Shown: positions 43,317 through 55,799, counted from the first letter of the stretch. The stretch is DNA of 64,000 nt from Hydractinia symbiolongicarpus (GCF_029227915.1 NC_079877.1:33877851-33941850); one strand, 5' to 3'. Made by a program: numbers and translations. The notes: generated from the sequence alone by a model not told the origin.

Positions 43317-45677
43317 AACACAGAGAGGGTAGCCATGTTTTGTTTTGAAAAAAATCTCTTTTCCTTAAATACACCAACGCATTTTTTAAAGTAATTACAT
43401 AAATATTCCAAATTCTCACCAAAAAATTTGATTTGTTATGCTAAAACCTTGCCGCGGAAAAAGCCACCCTACAGCAGCACCGGCAAAAATAGACAAAAGT
43501 AAACCCAGAAGTCAAAGTCATATAGGACTGGGAACAAAGTTGTACATTAAGCTACTGGAGACTCTCACTGCTTCGGTTGTTGTACAACAACCTCATTCCC
43601 AGAGCATTTTGCCTGGTTGATGAAGTTGCACTCCGTGTAATAAAGGCTCAGGGGCCACAAGACCCCTAGGGATATAAAGATATAAAAAATATTTTAAAGG
43701 AGAGGCGAACAAAAACTTATTTTGTGGCAGCCAGAAAATAAATTTTAAGCGAGAGAAAAAAATATTATAGATTTCTAAATCCTAAAATCTACTAAGATAA
43801 CTACTGTGTAGCCGCAGCAGTTCGCCTCTCCTTTAAACTAGAGAACTACAGTAACCACATTTCAGCTCAAACGAAGCCCTAGGACCCATTTTTTGAGCCG
43901 TAAATACATACCCACAGAATCTGAAAAGCTCAAGAAGAAAATTGGGCAGAAAAAGTTGGGCCATAGTCGGAGCGCAGCGCAATGTGTTACGGGTAGACTG
44001 ATCATCTTGTTTGACTTTAGTTAAAAAAAGACTAGTACTGCTATTAAGAGTGAAAAGAGTCATAGTAAATTAAAAGGGAGGGTTTTGGGGACCTAAATAC
44101 AGTGCAGTCATTCTAACTAAGCTCTCTATAAACTTTATTCCCAGTTAACAGTGCCGTCTCTTGTATCAAAAGCAAAAAAGTGCTGGGAACAAGTTTGATT
44201 CCAAGTTTTCTTTTCTTTTTTACTAAGAAAATGATGACTAAGATAAGCTAAAAGGAGCTATTATGAATCTAACGGGGAGTTTGTGTTCACTAGTTCGAGA
44301 CCTCTACTTGTCTTGGGCCGTATCAACACAGATCCCAAGCAATTTTCCGATGAAAAATGTTTCTTCTCATTCATTAAAACGGCATGCACAGAAACTTGAA
44401 AAATATTTGGTTAGTTTGAATTGAGACATACTTTATTTATAAGCATCGTACTAATCTTGTACCTTCACTTTTTTTACTGTCTCGTGAGTAAAGCTGTGGG
44501 CAGGCTTTGCAGCGCAAATCCGTCTATAGGATTGTCGTACACTCTTCGGTCAAAGTGTATATGGGACATAGATGACGAAATGTTAATTTTTTGGACTAAA
44601 AGTTAAATCCTTTTCAACAAAATTTTGCACAGTGGACCAAAAAGACATGAAAATATTTATTTTTGTTTTATAATTCCTTTTGTCCAAAGATTTGTTCTAG
44701 ACACGGAAAGCACGCCAGAGGTGACATTGGCAACTTTTTGAAATGTTTCGGATTTTAATTGAACTTACGGAAAATAACAACACAAAAGAACGTTAAAGCA
44801 ATACTCCTTCGTGAAGAGTGCAATTAGCAGCTTCGCTTTTGACAATATGATATAATTTCAAACTTTTTTGTCCCTTTTTTGCCTTCTCCCTTCCATTTTA
44901 AAGTAGTAGAGCTGTGTTGAGAAATAAATCTAAAAACTTTTAATCAACTCTTAGAAAAAGACAGATTACTCATCACTGGTAAAGTCACGCGAAAATTTGT
45001 AACACTAACATAGTAAACAAAGAAAAAGTTCCAAGTCAAGCAACTTCTGAATAATTTCATAAATAAGTAAGAAGTACATATTAATAGATGAAACATCCAT
45101 AATTAGTTCTTTTTTGCTATATAAATATATAAAGAAAAAATTAATAAAAATTAAAAAGTATTCAACGTAAACGCAAAAAAACAAAAAACAAATAAAAATG
45201 TCAGATTTTCCAGCTTTTTTAATTAACGCAGTATCCAATTTAAAAAAGGTTTTATTGTTGGTTTTCTCAGAAATACTTAACGATTGCATTTGGGACAACA
45301 CAAAAGCAGAATTTCGTAGCGGCTTGAAACTATCCGACTATTAGAATCAACATTTCTGTTACATCGGCTTTCTGAGAAAAAAAATAATTTAAAAATTTTT
45401 AAATGTTACAATTAAAATAACTAATAAATAAATGTGTATATATATACATAAAAATTTTGCACTACTAAAAACTTTAATACAAATTATTTTTTAATTTAAA
45501 TATTTTCGTTTGACAACAATACAGTTATAATCCGGCGTCTGAACAGCCAATACAATATACGAATCTAGGTTTCTAGAAATATATACAGCAAAAGGAACAA
45601 CAACAACAACGACACAGACAAAGTAAGAGGGAAATAACTTATTCCTTCGTTTTCACATTTTACATGGCGTCATCCTC
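43317..45677. other. Upstream of SSADH: promoter region and repeats
   Basis: The SSADH promoter and 5' UTR should lie in the first few hundred bases, which are slightly richer in CpG (CCGCGG near 43451). The rest is repeat-derived or AT-rich, including the MITE at 43693-43837. No gene was recognised. Confidence 0.4.
43693..43837. mobile_element. MITE with 18-base perfect inverted ends
   Basis: TTTAAAGGAGAGGCGAAC at the left and GTTCGCCTCTCCTTTAAA at the right are exact reverse complements bounding 145 bases. The outermost TTTAAA may include a TTAA-type target duplication; being palindromic, this cannot be decided here. Non-coding. Confidence 0.75.
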
Positions 45678-46633
45678 TTAGGTTCGCGCTACAGGTTGTG
45701 TAACCAGGGAGCTTAAAATCTTGAAATGTTTTCTTGTTATTTCGTTCAAATCTTCAGCAACTGAAATTAAAAGAAAATATAAACAATTTATAATTATTTT
45801 TTTTGGTTGATTGCATGATTTTATTTTAACTTTCAACTCCAGTCAGGCCTACAAAATGCAAAACGTTAAATCTTTAATTACTTTCTTACTTATTTGGTCA
45901 TAATGTACAATCATATTTATTTCATTAGGACTTCACAAGCAAGTACTTGTTCTTCGAGAACGTACATCATGAGACGACTTTAACGTAAACGACACGCATA
46001 AAATCTAAGACAATACGTGCAAAAACGCACACAACACGCGTAGAAACATAGACAAGAAGCGTAGAATCGCAGATAACACGGATAACACGGATAAAAATTG
46101 AAGACAAGCGTAGAAACGCAGACAACACGCGTAGGAATACATACCCGAGGTGTGGTAACTATGATCACCATGTAAAAGTATTCTTTGCAGCAATTGGATC
46201 ATGGCTCCTGTTGCTAAGAGTCCATCGTGCGGGGACAGCTCGTCGAAATAGGAATGCTCCACAGCAAATGGATTTCTTGGGCACGGTAACACATTGATTC
46301 TCACAATCTCAGCAAGTATGTCCCAAATCTTGACATCTTGAGAGAAACAACACACACATACACAACTTGGATATAACAATAAGAAAAGAAAAACGACTAT
46401 AAGGAACATACCACAAAATCATTTAGTTAAATACTGCTATGAATTTAATTTCATCAAAAAACAAAAAGTTTCGAAAAAGCACAAGCAGTTGCGTCAATAC
46501 AATGATTTATACCTTTATGACTCCATTCCGATGTGGATTTTAATTTCAAGGGACTATCTTGTATTTGGTAGACTTCATCATTAGAAGTATAATTTTCAGT
46601 AAATCGAATCAATCTGTTGTGATTGGAACGTAC
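45678..46633 (-). CDS. Unidentified gene, last three coding exons
   Basis: Three minus-strand exons with consensus sites and matching phases: 46513-46633 (phase 0 in), 46145-46336 (phase 1-1) and 45678-45760 (ending in TAA). Together they give the last 131 residues. Exon B reads KIWDILAEIVRINVLPCPRN, then HSYFDELSPHDGLLATG and AMIQLLQRILLHGDHS, mostly helical. The C-terminus is EDLNEITRKHFKILSSL then VTQPVART. The composition and phase agreement show a real gene, but I do not recognise the family. Upstream exons were not found before 47.2 kb and may be beyond the LINE or in the gap. An alpha-helical-repeat protein is a guess. Confidence 0.7.
45975..46142. repeat. Minisatellite in intron, about 20-base units
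   Basis: Repeated forms of CGCGTAGAAACGCAGACAAC and GATAACACG run through the intron and stop next to the donor site of exon 46145-46336. On the minus strand it creates spurious Cys/Tyr/Arg-rich frames. Confidence 0.6.
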
Positions 46634-47470
46634 CTATAAAATAGAATTACCCTTGGGTTCACTATCACTACCTGGGCGCTTATTAAATTCATTCGAAATT
46701 TTCGGGGCGGTTACTAGAAGGGCGCTTAAAAGAGGCGGCCGCTAAAAAGAGAAAATACGGGTATATTGATGCAGAGAGTAAAAGAAAGTCTGCAAGACGA
46801 AAGGGAGAATAATCACAATGAAAACGGTAATATTGATCCGAATCATCGACACCTACCCATACATACGGACTCTTGTACCTTCCATACGCAGCCAGCAGAA
46901 AAAGCGTTGAATGGGTCTCCTAAAAAATTTAAAAACAAGTGCAATCTATAAAAGCGTTAGTCAACTATCAAATTACCTTATTCCCAGCTTTCTTGATTTG
47001 ACCTAATTTTCTATATGTCATCCACTACAAATTAGCGTAATACTCATTGATTGTTTTGTACAGTTTTATAACCTTGTACATTTGCTTGAGGGTCTGTATG
47101 TACTTTACATGTTCTCATTTTTGTCAAATATCAGACTGCATTCTCATACATGCCTTTCCTTAGGTTGTCAGTGTATTACATGACTAAGAAAACAAAGAAC
47201 AAGAATCCTAACCATCGTAGAGATATATAAACCAATACGACGATGTAAAGATATTTTAATGGAATTTCATGGTACAGATGAAGTAAGTCAACTTACAGCA
47301 TTTAAACTATCAGCTTCACAAGGACTTGCAGGAGGTAAACCAATATCCAAAAAATGAAAGCCACTTATGCTAGAAGAAAAGAGTAAGGCCATTATTATTA
47401 GCAGGTCAAGACAAAATCAGGTTAAAAAAGCAACTTAAGATAAAAATTTTGAGACGAAATAGATGTTACG
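46634..47470. other. Region left of LINE B
   Basis: A GC-richer block at 46670-46745 contains GGGCGCTTATTAAATT and GGGCGCTTAAAAGAGGCGG, a repeated motif. A 61-codon hydrophilic plus frame at 46766-46951 (NHNENGNIDPNHRHLPIHTD) might be a remnant of a LINE ORF1 or of an exon, but nothing confirms it. Confidence 0.35.
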
Positions 47471-50400
47471 TTGTTACTGATGTGTAGAGACGTCGAGAAA
47501 TGTCCTGGGCTAACTGGACATAATTTACAAGATTTGTTCAAGCACAGAGGATTAAAAGTCTTTCATCAGAATATCCGAGGACTTTACAAAATTATGGCTA
47601 ATTTATCAACTTTTCTACATACGCACAAAAACACACATATTTTTTCTCTTAGTGAAACACACATCGATAACACTACTCCGTCACAGCTCTTTGACATTCC
47701 GGGGTACACGTTTGTAAATAAAAAAAGAGACGTTGGAAGTCATGGTGGTGTTGCTGCATATATGGGATAACGTTTAAGATAAGAACAGATTTGGAATTAG
47801 AGTGTATTTGGTTAGAAATACATTTTCAAAAAACGAAAAGTTTTCTTCTCAGTATTTGGTATCGACCCCCGTGGTCATCAAAATTCCTACCGAGAAACTT
47901 CAATGAAATTCTTCGCATCTCGTTCACAAAAGCAACATCTGAGAATAAAGAGACGATAATAACAGGAGATTTCAACATCAATTATCAAAAAGATAATGAG
48001 AACGATGAATTAAAATCAATCTTCACGCTTTTCCAATTTAAGCAGATAATTAAAACGGCAACAAGAATAACAGATAAATGTGAATCATTTATCTGTCATA
48101 AAATAAAAATTATGACAATGCTAAATTAAAAAAAGACCTCAAAAATACGGATTGGTCGTCGGTGTATGAATCACACTCTGTTTCAGAATCTCTTCAGGCG
48201 CTTAATCAAATCTTGAATGAAAGTTTTAATAAACACGACCCTTATGCTACAAAAAGGGCGAATATGCTACAAAAAGGGCGAATACCAACATATGCCCAAG
48301 TCTGACACATGAAGTTAAAAACAAAATGGACTACGGAGATGTACTCCAGAAAAAGTTTCGAAAATCAAAAACAACTGTAAACCATTGGAATTATAAACGC
48401 CAACGAAATATAGTTAATGTTTTAAAACGTATAACACAAACCTACTAAAAGAAAACATAAACAATTCAACATTATTTTGGAAAACACTGAAAAAGATTTT
48501 CCCGACAAAGTCAAAAACGAAGCAAACAAATACGTTATTTAAAGTCAACGACGAACAAATCTCCAACGAAAGAGCTATATAGCTAAAGGGTTTGGTCGTT
48601 TCTTCTCCAATGTCACTACAAAGCTACTCAAAACTCTCCATCCTATCAAGAACTTTGTATGGAACAAACCACCAAGAGTAGCTACCAATTCGAACTACTC
48701 AAAAATTTTCATTTCGCTCCGTTACACCATCTGAAATCTGCAAATACTTGAAAAATTAAACCGTAAAAAGCCATCGGGTATCGACGATCTTCCATCAAAT
48801 CTTCTAAAAGACGCAGCAGACGAAATTTCAAAACCTGTAGCTTTTATTATCAATAGATCATTGTCAACTGGCATCGTTCCAACAGTCTAAAAGATTTCAA
48901 AAATTACTTCACTTCACAAATCGGAATCAAAATCAGACTTTTCCAACTACCGGCCAATTTCCGTATTGCCATGTCTGTCCAAAATACTTGAACGCGTTGT
49001 ACATCACCAACTCTCAAACTATATTGAAAACAACTATTTGCTGAAAAACAGTCAGTTTGGTTTGCGCTAGCAAAGATCAACGGAATTAGCCTGCAACATC
49101 TTGGTTGATAATATTCGTAAAAACATGGACAATGGCTAAACAGGGGTGACTTACATTATTTTAAGTAAGGTATTCGACACGGTTAGTCATTCGTTCCTTC
49201 TATCCAAATCATCATCTTACCGAATAACTGGAAAGGAATTGATTTAGTTCTTTAACCGTAAGCAGTGCGTATTCTACGACGGTCACCTCCCTGAGGACTA
49301 TCCAGTCTTCGGAGGAGTTCCACAAGGATCAATTCTTGGACCAACGTTATTTTTATTTCACTTGGACGATATCGACACCTGCCTACGTCATTGTAGTATC
49401 CTCAAATAAGCTGACGATACAGTTTTATAAGTTCATGGGAAAGATTCTGAATCTATTCAAAAAATGTTGAATATTTACATGCCTTAAATCTATAATTGGC
49501 TGAGAAACAACGACTTATCTCTAAACCTCAAAAAAGGCAAAACAGAAACAATGATATTTGGAACCCCAGCTGCACCACTAAACGTATTAGTCAACGGATC
49601 CAGTCTAAACCAAACAACATCTTACAAGTATTTGGGAGTCAATCTTGATTCAACAATAACCTTAAATGAAGATTTTAACTCGAAATACAAAAAACTTAGT
49701 TCCCAGTGCTTACCTATTGTGGGACTGTGAACCTTAATCTGACGAGAACGTCAATAGAAAAACTCGACCAAATACACGATCGTGCTATTACCGTAATCAC
49801 TGAGAACAAAAGTCAACAAGAAATCATCACTCCGATCATGACATCAATCAAACGTCACGCGTGTAAAATTGTCAGACGATCAATTACAACGAAACTTCCA
49901 TCGCCTATGGACAATTACTTTGAACTGATGTCACACTTCAAAACAACAAGAAATAATAAACACTAAATAAAGTTACTAAAGGTGAAATCTAAGAAAGCAC
50001 AAAGTGGTTTTTTCTATCAAGGTGCACATATTTACAATAGTTTGTTAAGAGACATCCGTTACGAAAATAACGAGAATATGATTTTAAAGAAATTAGATAA
50101 TTTTAGCTTTTAGCTATTTAACTTTTTCAACTTTTATTTCTAACTTCTAACTAGTTTCCAGTATGGTTTGGAAGATATATGGTATTAGACTAATTTCTAT
50201 CATGTATTTTCTAAACCAAGCAAATGAAATGTTTTTAAACATCACGATACTGCATAAATTTTTTAATACTTTACAATCCATTTTTGGTCAATTTTAAGTT
50301 TACCCACTACATCATTTCTAAGTTTGATTTTACTTTTAAAACTATTTTTTTATTCTTTCTTTGACAGGACTCGTTTGAAAAGCAGTTATTTTACACTTGT

Positions 50401-50490
50401 ATATATGTAAACATTATGTATATAAACTGAAACGACCTATCCTGTATAAATATTTTATAAATAAAAATAAAATAAATAAATAAATAAAAT
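47471..50490 (+). mobile_element. LINE B, decayed full-length-like CR1/Jockey-type element
   Basis: Plus strand, in order: a 2A-like phrase (RDVEKCPGL at about 47486-47512); an apurinic-type endonuclease (LKVFHQNIRGL, FSLSETHID, SIWYRPP, TGDFNI); RT ([37 protein letters not shown], the ADDTVL active-site block); a C-terminal domain (YCGTVNLNLTRTSIEKLDQI, SGFFYQGAHIYNSLLRDIR); and a 3' end with ATCCTGTATAAATATTTTAT and an (AAATA)n tail. Many stops and frameshifts, so it is dead. It belongs to the same family as LINE A and the fragment at 54.85 kb. Confidence 0.8.
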
Positions 50491-50813
50491 TCAATTGTTA
50501 ACCTAATTATTGGTAGCACATAAAGTAGAGATGAATAATAAAGATTGTGCTTTCATTGACGAAAATAGTGACAGTGATAACTTATAACTAAAATTGTTTG
50601 TGAACTGTATTTCTATATTCCACTTTTTCACATTTTTTGTATTCGAGGTCATTTAATACTACAAAAAGACAAAAGCTATTTCCATTGTCTGCAATTTTTT
50701 CCCCCGAGGGTTATATAAAATTTATGTTACTTTATTTACTTTCTAATACTAAAAATGCAATACGTAGAAGAGGAGAAAAAGGTTGAGGAAAACTCAAATT
50801 CATTCAGTTAATA
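50491..50813. other. Spacer between LINE B tail and the satellite
   Basis: AT-rich, no gene or structured element seen. Confidence 0.4.
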
Positions 50814-52180
50814 CATTTAAATTGCAAACATAAAAAGGATACTTCAACTCAATTCATTGAGAGAGTACATTTAAATTGCAAACATAAAAAGGATATTTCA
50901 ACTCAATTTATTACGAGAGTACATTTAAATTGCAAACATAAAAAGGATATTTCTTCTCAATTTATTACGAGAGTACATTTAAATTGCAAACATAAAAAGG
51001 ATATTTCAACTCAATTTATTACGAGAGTACATTTAAATTGCAAACATAAAAAGGATACTTCAACTCAATTCATTGAGAGAGTACATTTAAATTGCAAACA
51101 TAAAAAGGATAATTCAACTCAATTCATTGAGAGAGTACATTTAAATTGCAAACATAAAAAGGATATTTCAACTCAATTCATTGAGAGAGTACATTTAAAT
51201 TGCAAACATAAAAAGGATACTTCAACTCAATTTATTGAGACAGTGCATTTAAATTGCAAACATAAAAAGGATATTTCAACTCAATTTATTACGAGAGTAC
51301 ATTTAAATTGCAAACATAAAAAGGATACTTCAACTCAATTCATTGAGAGAGTACATTTAAATTGCAAACATAAAAAGGATATTTCAACTCAATTTATTAC
51401 GAGAGTACATTTAAATTGCAAACATAAAAAGGATACTTCAACTCAATTCATTGAGAGAGTACATTTAAATTGCAAACATAAAAAGGATACTTCAACTCAA
51501 TTCATTGAGAGAGTACATTTAAATTGCAAACATAAAAAGGATATTTCAACTCAATTTATTACGAGAGTACATTTAAATTGCAAACATAAAAAGGATATTT
51601 CAACTCAATTTATTACGAGAGTACATTTAAATTGCAAACATAAAAAGGATATTTCAACTCAATTTATTACGAGAGTACATTTAAATTGCAAACATAAAAA
51701 GGATACTTCAACTCAATTCATTGAGAGAGTATATTTAAATTGCAAACATAAAAAGGATACTTCAACTCAATTCATTGAGAGAGTACATTTAAATTGCAAA
51801 CATAAAAAGGATAATTCAACTCAATTCATTGAGAGAGTACATTTAAATTGCAAACATAAAAAGGATATTTCAACTCAATTCATTGAGAGAGTACATTTAA
51901 ATTGCAAACATAAAAAGGATACTTCAACTCAATTCATTGAGAGAGTACATTTAAATTGCAAACATAAAAAGGATACTTCAACTCAATTCATTGAGAGAGT
52001 ACATTTAAATTGCAAACATAAAAAGGATACTTCAACTCAATTCATTGAGAGAGTACATTTAAATTGCAAACATAAAAAGGATACTTCAACTCAATTTATT
52101 ACGAGAGTACATTTAAATTGCAAACATAAAAAGGATATTTCAACTCAATTTATTGAGACAGTGCATTTAAATTGCAAAAT
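50814..52180 (+). repeat. 54-bp satellite, 25 complete units plus a partial one
   Basis: Counting from CATTTAAATTGCAAACATAA, units are exactly 54 bases and 25 of them reach 52163 with no insertion or deletion, followed by a 17-base partial unit. Variation is concentrated in the second half of the unit (GGATACTTC / GGATATTTC / GGATAATTC, and ATTCATTGAGAGAGT / ATTTATTACGAGAGT). Because 54 is a multiple of 3 and no unit has a stop in this frame, the frame is open from about 50787 to 52181 (unit HLNCKHKKDTSTQFIERV). There is no ATG in it, so I treat it as a satellite, not a gene. Confidence 0.92.
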
Positions 52181-52425
52181 TTGAAAGAGTATTTCAACTT
52201 TTTAGAATAAAAAAATGCATGCCTCCTTTGTGTACTTTTAGATAACATCATTGAGTCACTAAAATGAAAAACAAAAGATAAAGTATGTACAGTAAAGCCT
52301 GAAAACAACCCTGCAGTAAAAATTAAACAGATCCACAGAAAACTTAAATCAATGTTATATGCAATAACAATTAGAAAGTGCACATTGAGAACTTGCAACA
52401 TAAAATTAGATACAAACAACATGTA

Positions 52426-53580
52426 CTATGCTCTTGGTAGAGGTTTTTCAGGAAAGCTGCTTGATTGTTTGTCCTCCTCTTCTTCTTCATCAATATCATC
52501 ATTGGAAACATCTGTGACGACTTCTTGATCAAACTCCAAATCTGAAGGATTGCAGGGCTATAAAAAGGTTAATATTAAAACAACAAGGAAATATTATTTC
52601 CTCATGGTTCTCTTATATATTACACTTTTTCAGGTCAGCTTACAGAAAGGCAAATGTTAATCTCAGAGAATAATTATAATTAGACATTTGGACATCCAAT
52701 AATGACTTAATGACTTTTGGTCAAAACAAAGGAAAAAAATAAAAATGAAAGAAGTTCATTAAATTTTACCAGTTGTTCATTTTGTACTTTCAGCAGTAAT
52801 TCTTCCCGTCCACGCAAATACATTGAAAAATAGCGAAATCCCTAAAATAAAAAAATTCAATATTTTGTAACTTAAAGTTTATGTACACACCTTTTTACAG
52901 TTTACATTGTTTGCTCATTTTCTGATGTGCACAGGAACGCTACATTCAGGTACAAACCGCCCAACCCAATTTCAATAAATCCTGCTAAACACTAATGCCA
53001 TCACTAGAGAAAACCAGGAAGATAGGTCACCAAAAAAGAACTTAAGGTGAAAAGAAGCTTACATCAACATAAATTACAACAAATAAACGCTACACGGAGC
53101 GGCTGGAATACCCTGCCACACTAATGATGAAGATGCTCAAGTTTAAATGACACAGGCACAAGTAAATGCTGACAAAATTACACCAGCATAGGAATCAATC
53201 AGCAAATCAAAGACTAGATTAAAAATAAGTTAAACTTCTATATTGATATAAATTCCTCAGGAGACAGTGTGAAATGTTATGTATATATATCTTTATTATT
53301 TTTCACCTGTAGTGGATTATTTCAAAAAATTAATTCACACAAATTCAGTCCAAATTAAGACACTACGTATAGCCTGTCGCTACCCCGTTATAATAACATA
53401 ACTTATAGATTTATGTAATTTCAGAATATTATATAGCTGTTCTATCATATAGGTAATGTCAGAGTATCAAAAAATATTGCTTTATATATTCCAACTTACT
53501 TTGGTACAGCCAATTCTTAATATGTCACGGAGGAAACCCTGAAGCTTCTTCTTTTCATATTCTGTGGCTATTTCTTCCAT
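52426..53580 (-). CDS. Small 94-residue protein with acidic tail, complete, 3 exons
   Basis: Exons 53500-53580 (ATG, phase 0 out), 52770-52841 and 52426-52557 (stop TAG) have consensus splice sites and join to 285 bases. The protein starts MEEIATEYEKKKLQGFLRDI, continues GFRYFSMYLRGREELLLKV, and ends with a run of acidic residues (NDDIDEEEEEDK) and FPEKPLPRA. It is probably helical in its first 50 residues and disordered afterwards, which suggests a small subunit or adaptor in the nucleus or cytosol. No family was recognised. The gene is compact and its 3' end lies about 250 bases from the satellite. Confidence 0.75.
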
Positions 53581-54660
53581 ACTCAAAATTAAGTACTACT
53601 GTCTCTATATAAATATTATGTAATATATATAAATATATGTTAAGAAATCTTTATTTTTTCTGTCACATGATGCTTGACACCCCACAAAACTTTGAGAAGT
53701 TATGAATACACTCTCTGGTATGTCAACAATATATTCACATCAAGGCCTGCATATAGTCCTTAAAGGAATTTCCAGGAGATTCTAGGAGTTCTGTGGTTTT
53801 ATAGCGAGGATTTTACAGGAACATTTGTAACTTGTTATTAGTCAGGATTACGGAAAATTAAACCTTTTTAAATTAAACCTCTAAGTCCTGCCTATTTGTT
53901 AGCTAGTTTCCCAGAGCAAAAAATGGTATTTTTTTTCTGGACATGTTTAGTTGAAAGTATCTCAAAATGTGATAGAAAGAAAATGTGATGGAAGTTTTAC
54001 ACTTTCAATTTATATATAAATCAAAAACCATTTCGGCAATAAAAAATTTCTATGATGTCATCATCTGGCTAAGTAATTGAAAAACTGTGAAAAAAAGTAT
54101 GCCTGCTGGGATTCAAAATACAAGAAAATGTAAGGTGAAAAATATCACTACAGCATTATATTAAATACATCACATTCTGCCTCAGCAATGATTATAATTA
54201 TATATACGTTATAAAATAAAAAGCAATAATAAAATTAATGACTCGTACCAAAATACCTCAAGAGGCATAACCGACCTATTAAGGAATGGTCGGTCTCGTT
54301 TAATGAGCAGACTCTCCTTCAGGTTGACTCTGCACGTTAGAACATTAAAATTCTTAAAAGATGGTGGACAGCATGAAGGAGAGCCCAAAATATGTTGTAA
54401 TGCAGCAGTAGGTTGCAAAACCTTAACTTTCTCACCAGAAGTGGTGAAACTCCCATGTGTTAAGATATGCAAACCTTAAAATGGCGAATAGACTTGCCAT
54501 AAAAAGTGACATTGCAGTCATTACATGAAACTTATAAACAAGTCCAGAGCATAAAAGGTAGGGTAACCATTTTTCCAAAAATGTCTTTGAGTTTGTCCAC
54601 TTCGACATAGTGTATTTTGACAATAATTTCAGGTTACTACAACCTCCAGGGTCAGCTCAT
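53581..54660. other. Region upstream of the 94-residue gene
   Basis: The first part should hold its promoter. A segment at about 54270-54560 shares two blocks with 55578-55690 in opposite orientation: a 50-base block around TATGCTCTGGACTTGTT and TGACTGCAATGTCACT, and a short block ACCATTCCTTAATAGGTCGG. Two overlapping minus frames (54209-54472, 54432-54623) cover it but have no known homology. Confidence 0.4.
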
Positions 54661-54669
54661 AATAAATAG

Positions 54670-55090
54670 ATAAATAGTATTTAGAGAAAGCTTTTGATAG
54701 AGTGCTACATAAAGTTATTTGGTGGACTACATATGAGAAAATTAGGTGCAGATGAGTGGCTAGTTACAATGGTACAGTCTATGTACAGCAATGCTAGAAG
54801 TCGTGTCAGGATTAACGATTCACTTAGTGATGAATTTAGGGCAAATGTTGGTTTTATTTATTTATAACAAATATTTATACAGGATTTTTCCATTCAAAAA
54901 TTAGTAAAATATACAAAATATATATAATTACAAAATTTCTGTTCTTCCATGGGTCCTGTTGGTGTACATGGGTCTGTTGGTGTACATCAGGGTTCTGTAC
55001 TTAGTCCTTTGTTGTTTGTTCTAGTCTTAGAAGCGCTGTCGATGGAGTTCAGAACAGGTTGTCCATAAGAGTTATTGCTAGCATGGAAAA
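54670..55090 (+). mobile_element. Non-LTR RT fragment (RTE-like), itself interrupted
   Basis: Plus-strand pieces read KAFDRVLHKVIWW, then MRKLGADEWLVTMVQSMYSN and RVRINDSLSDEF, and after an interruption VHQGSVLSPLLFVLVLEALS and MEFRTGCP, typical of non-LTR RT domains 4-6 and different from LINE A/B. The break at about 54850-54950 contains the reverse complement of the LINE A/B 3' end (ATTTATTTAT...ATATTTATACAGGAT). Confidence 0.7.
54850..54950 (-). mobile_element. 5'-truncated LINE A/B-family tail inserted in the RTE fragment
   Basis: ATTTATTTATAACAAATATT and ACAGGATTTT repeat, in minus orientation, the 3' end of LINE B (50430-50490) and LINE A (36385-36425). The inserted segment splits the RT frame of the older fragment. 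Confidence 0.6.
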
Positions 55091-55799
55091 TGGACGTTAA
55101 GCCGAGAATACTTAACTTTGCTTTAGATTATAAATAAAATTTGAAAAAAGGCAATTAAAAATATACATAAGGAAAAATGACTGAGAAAAACTGTGTATAT
55201 ACACATGCTACAGATGCCAAGCATTAAGAGCTACTGCATCTTCTTAAAATAATCAATAACAAAATAATTACTTTAAAATTGTATTCTTTGTTTATACTGC
55301 ATGGGCATACAGCTAGCAAAATTGGTTAAAACGGCACTAAATGTGGATTTCCGATAAACATTAGTAACAAATTGTTATTATATATTTCTAGAAATGCAAA
55401 CGTCTAAAAAAGAAAGTTTGTCATCTGTCTCCACTTCATAAGTAAAAAGAATTATATAGACTCATGGCAAGAATTAAAATATTCAAAAGAATGTTGGACA
55501 TCATCTTTGGAATTAAACAAAACAAAAATATCATCAATGTAAGGTTTATAATACTTTGGTTTGAATTCCACTTAGCCAATGTGCAATATGCTCTGGACTT
55601 GTTAATAAGTTTACGTGTAGTGACTGCAATGTCACTACATGTAAATTGTGTGCTCATTGAGCAAACCAACCATTCCTTAATAGGTCGGTTAAGCAGGCAA
55701 AAGCTAACAAGAACCTGTCACAAAAAATAGTCGTTTTATGTTGAAACATTGATTTAAATTAATAATTATATCAATAATGTATTTAAGTTTGTGAAGACT

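Noticed and set aside
45980-46171. Cys/Tyr/Arg-rich minus frame
   Set aside because: It is the translation of an intronic minisatellite adjoining a real donor site.
50814-52180. CRISPR array
   Set aside because: The units are contiguous 54-bp tandem repeats with no unique spacers, in a eukaryotic genome.
51243-52184. 313-codon protein gene over the satellite
   Set aside because: It begins at GTG inside a repeat, has no ATG, promoter or splice evidence, and is explained by a repeat length divisible by three.
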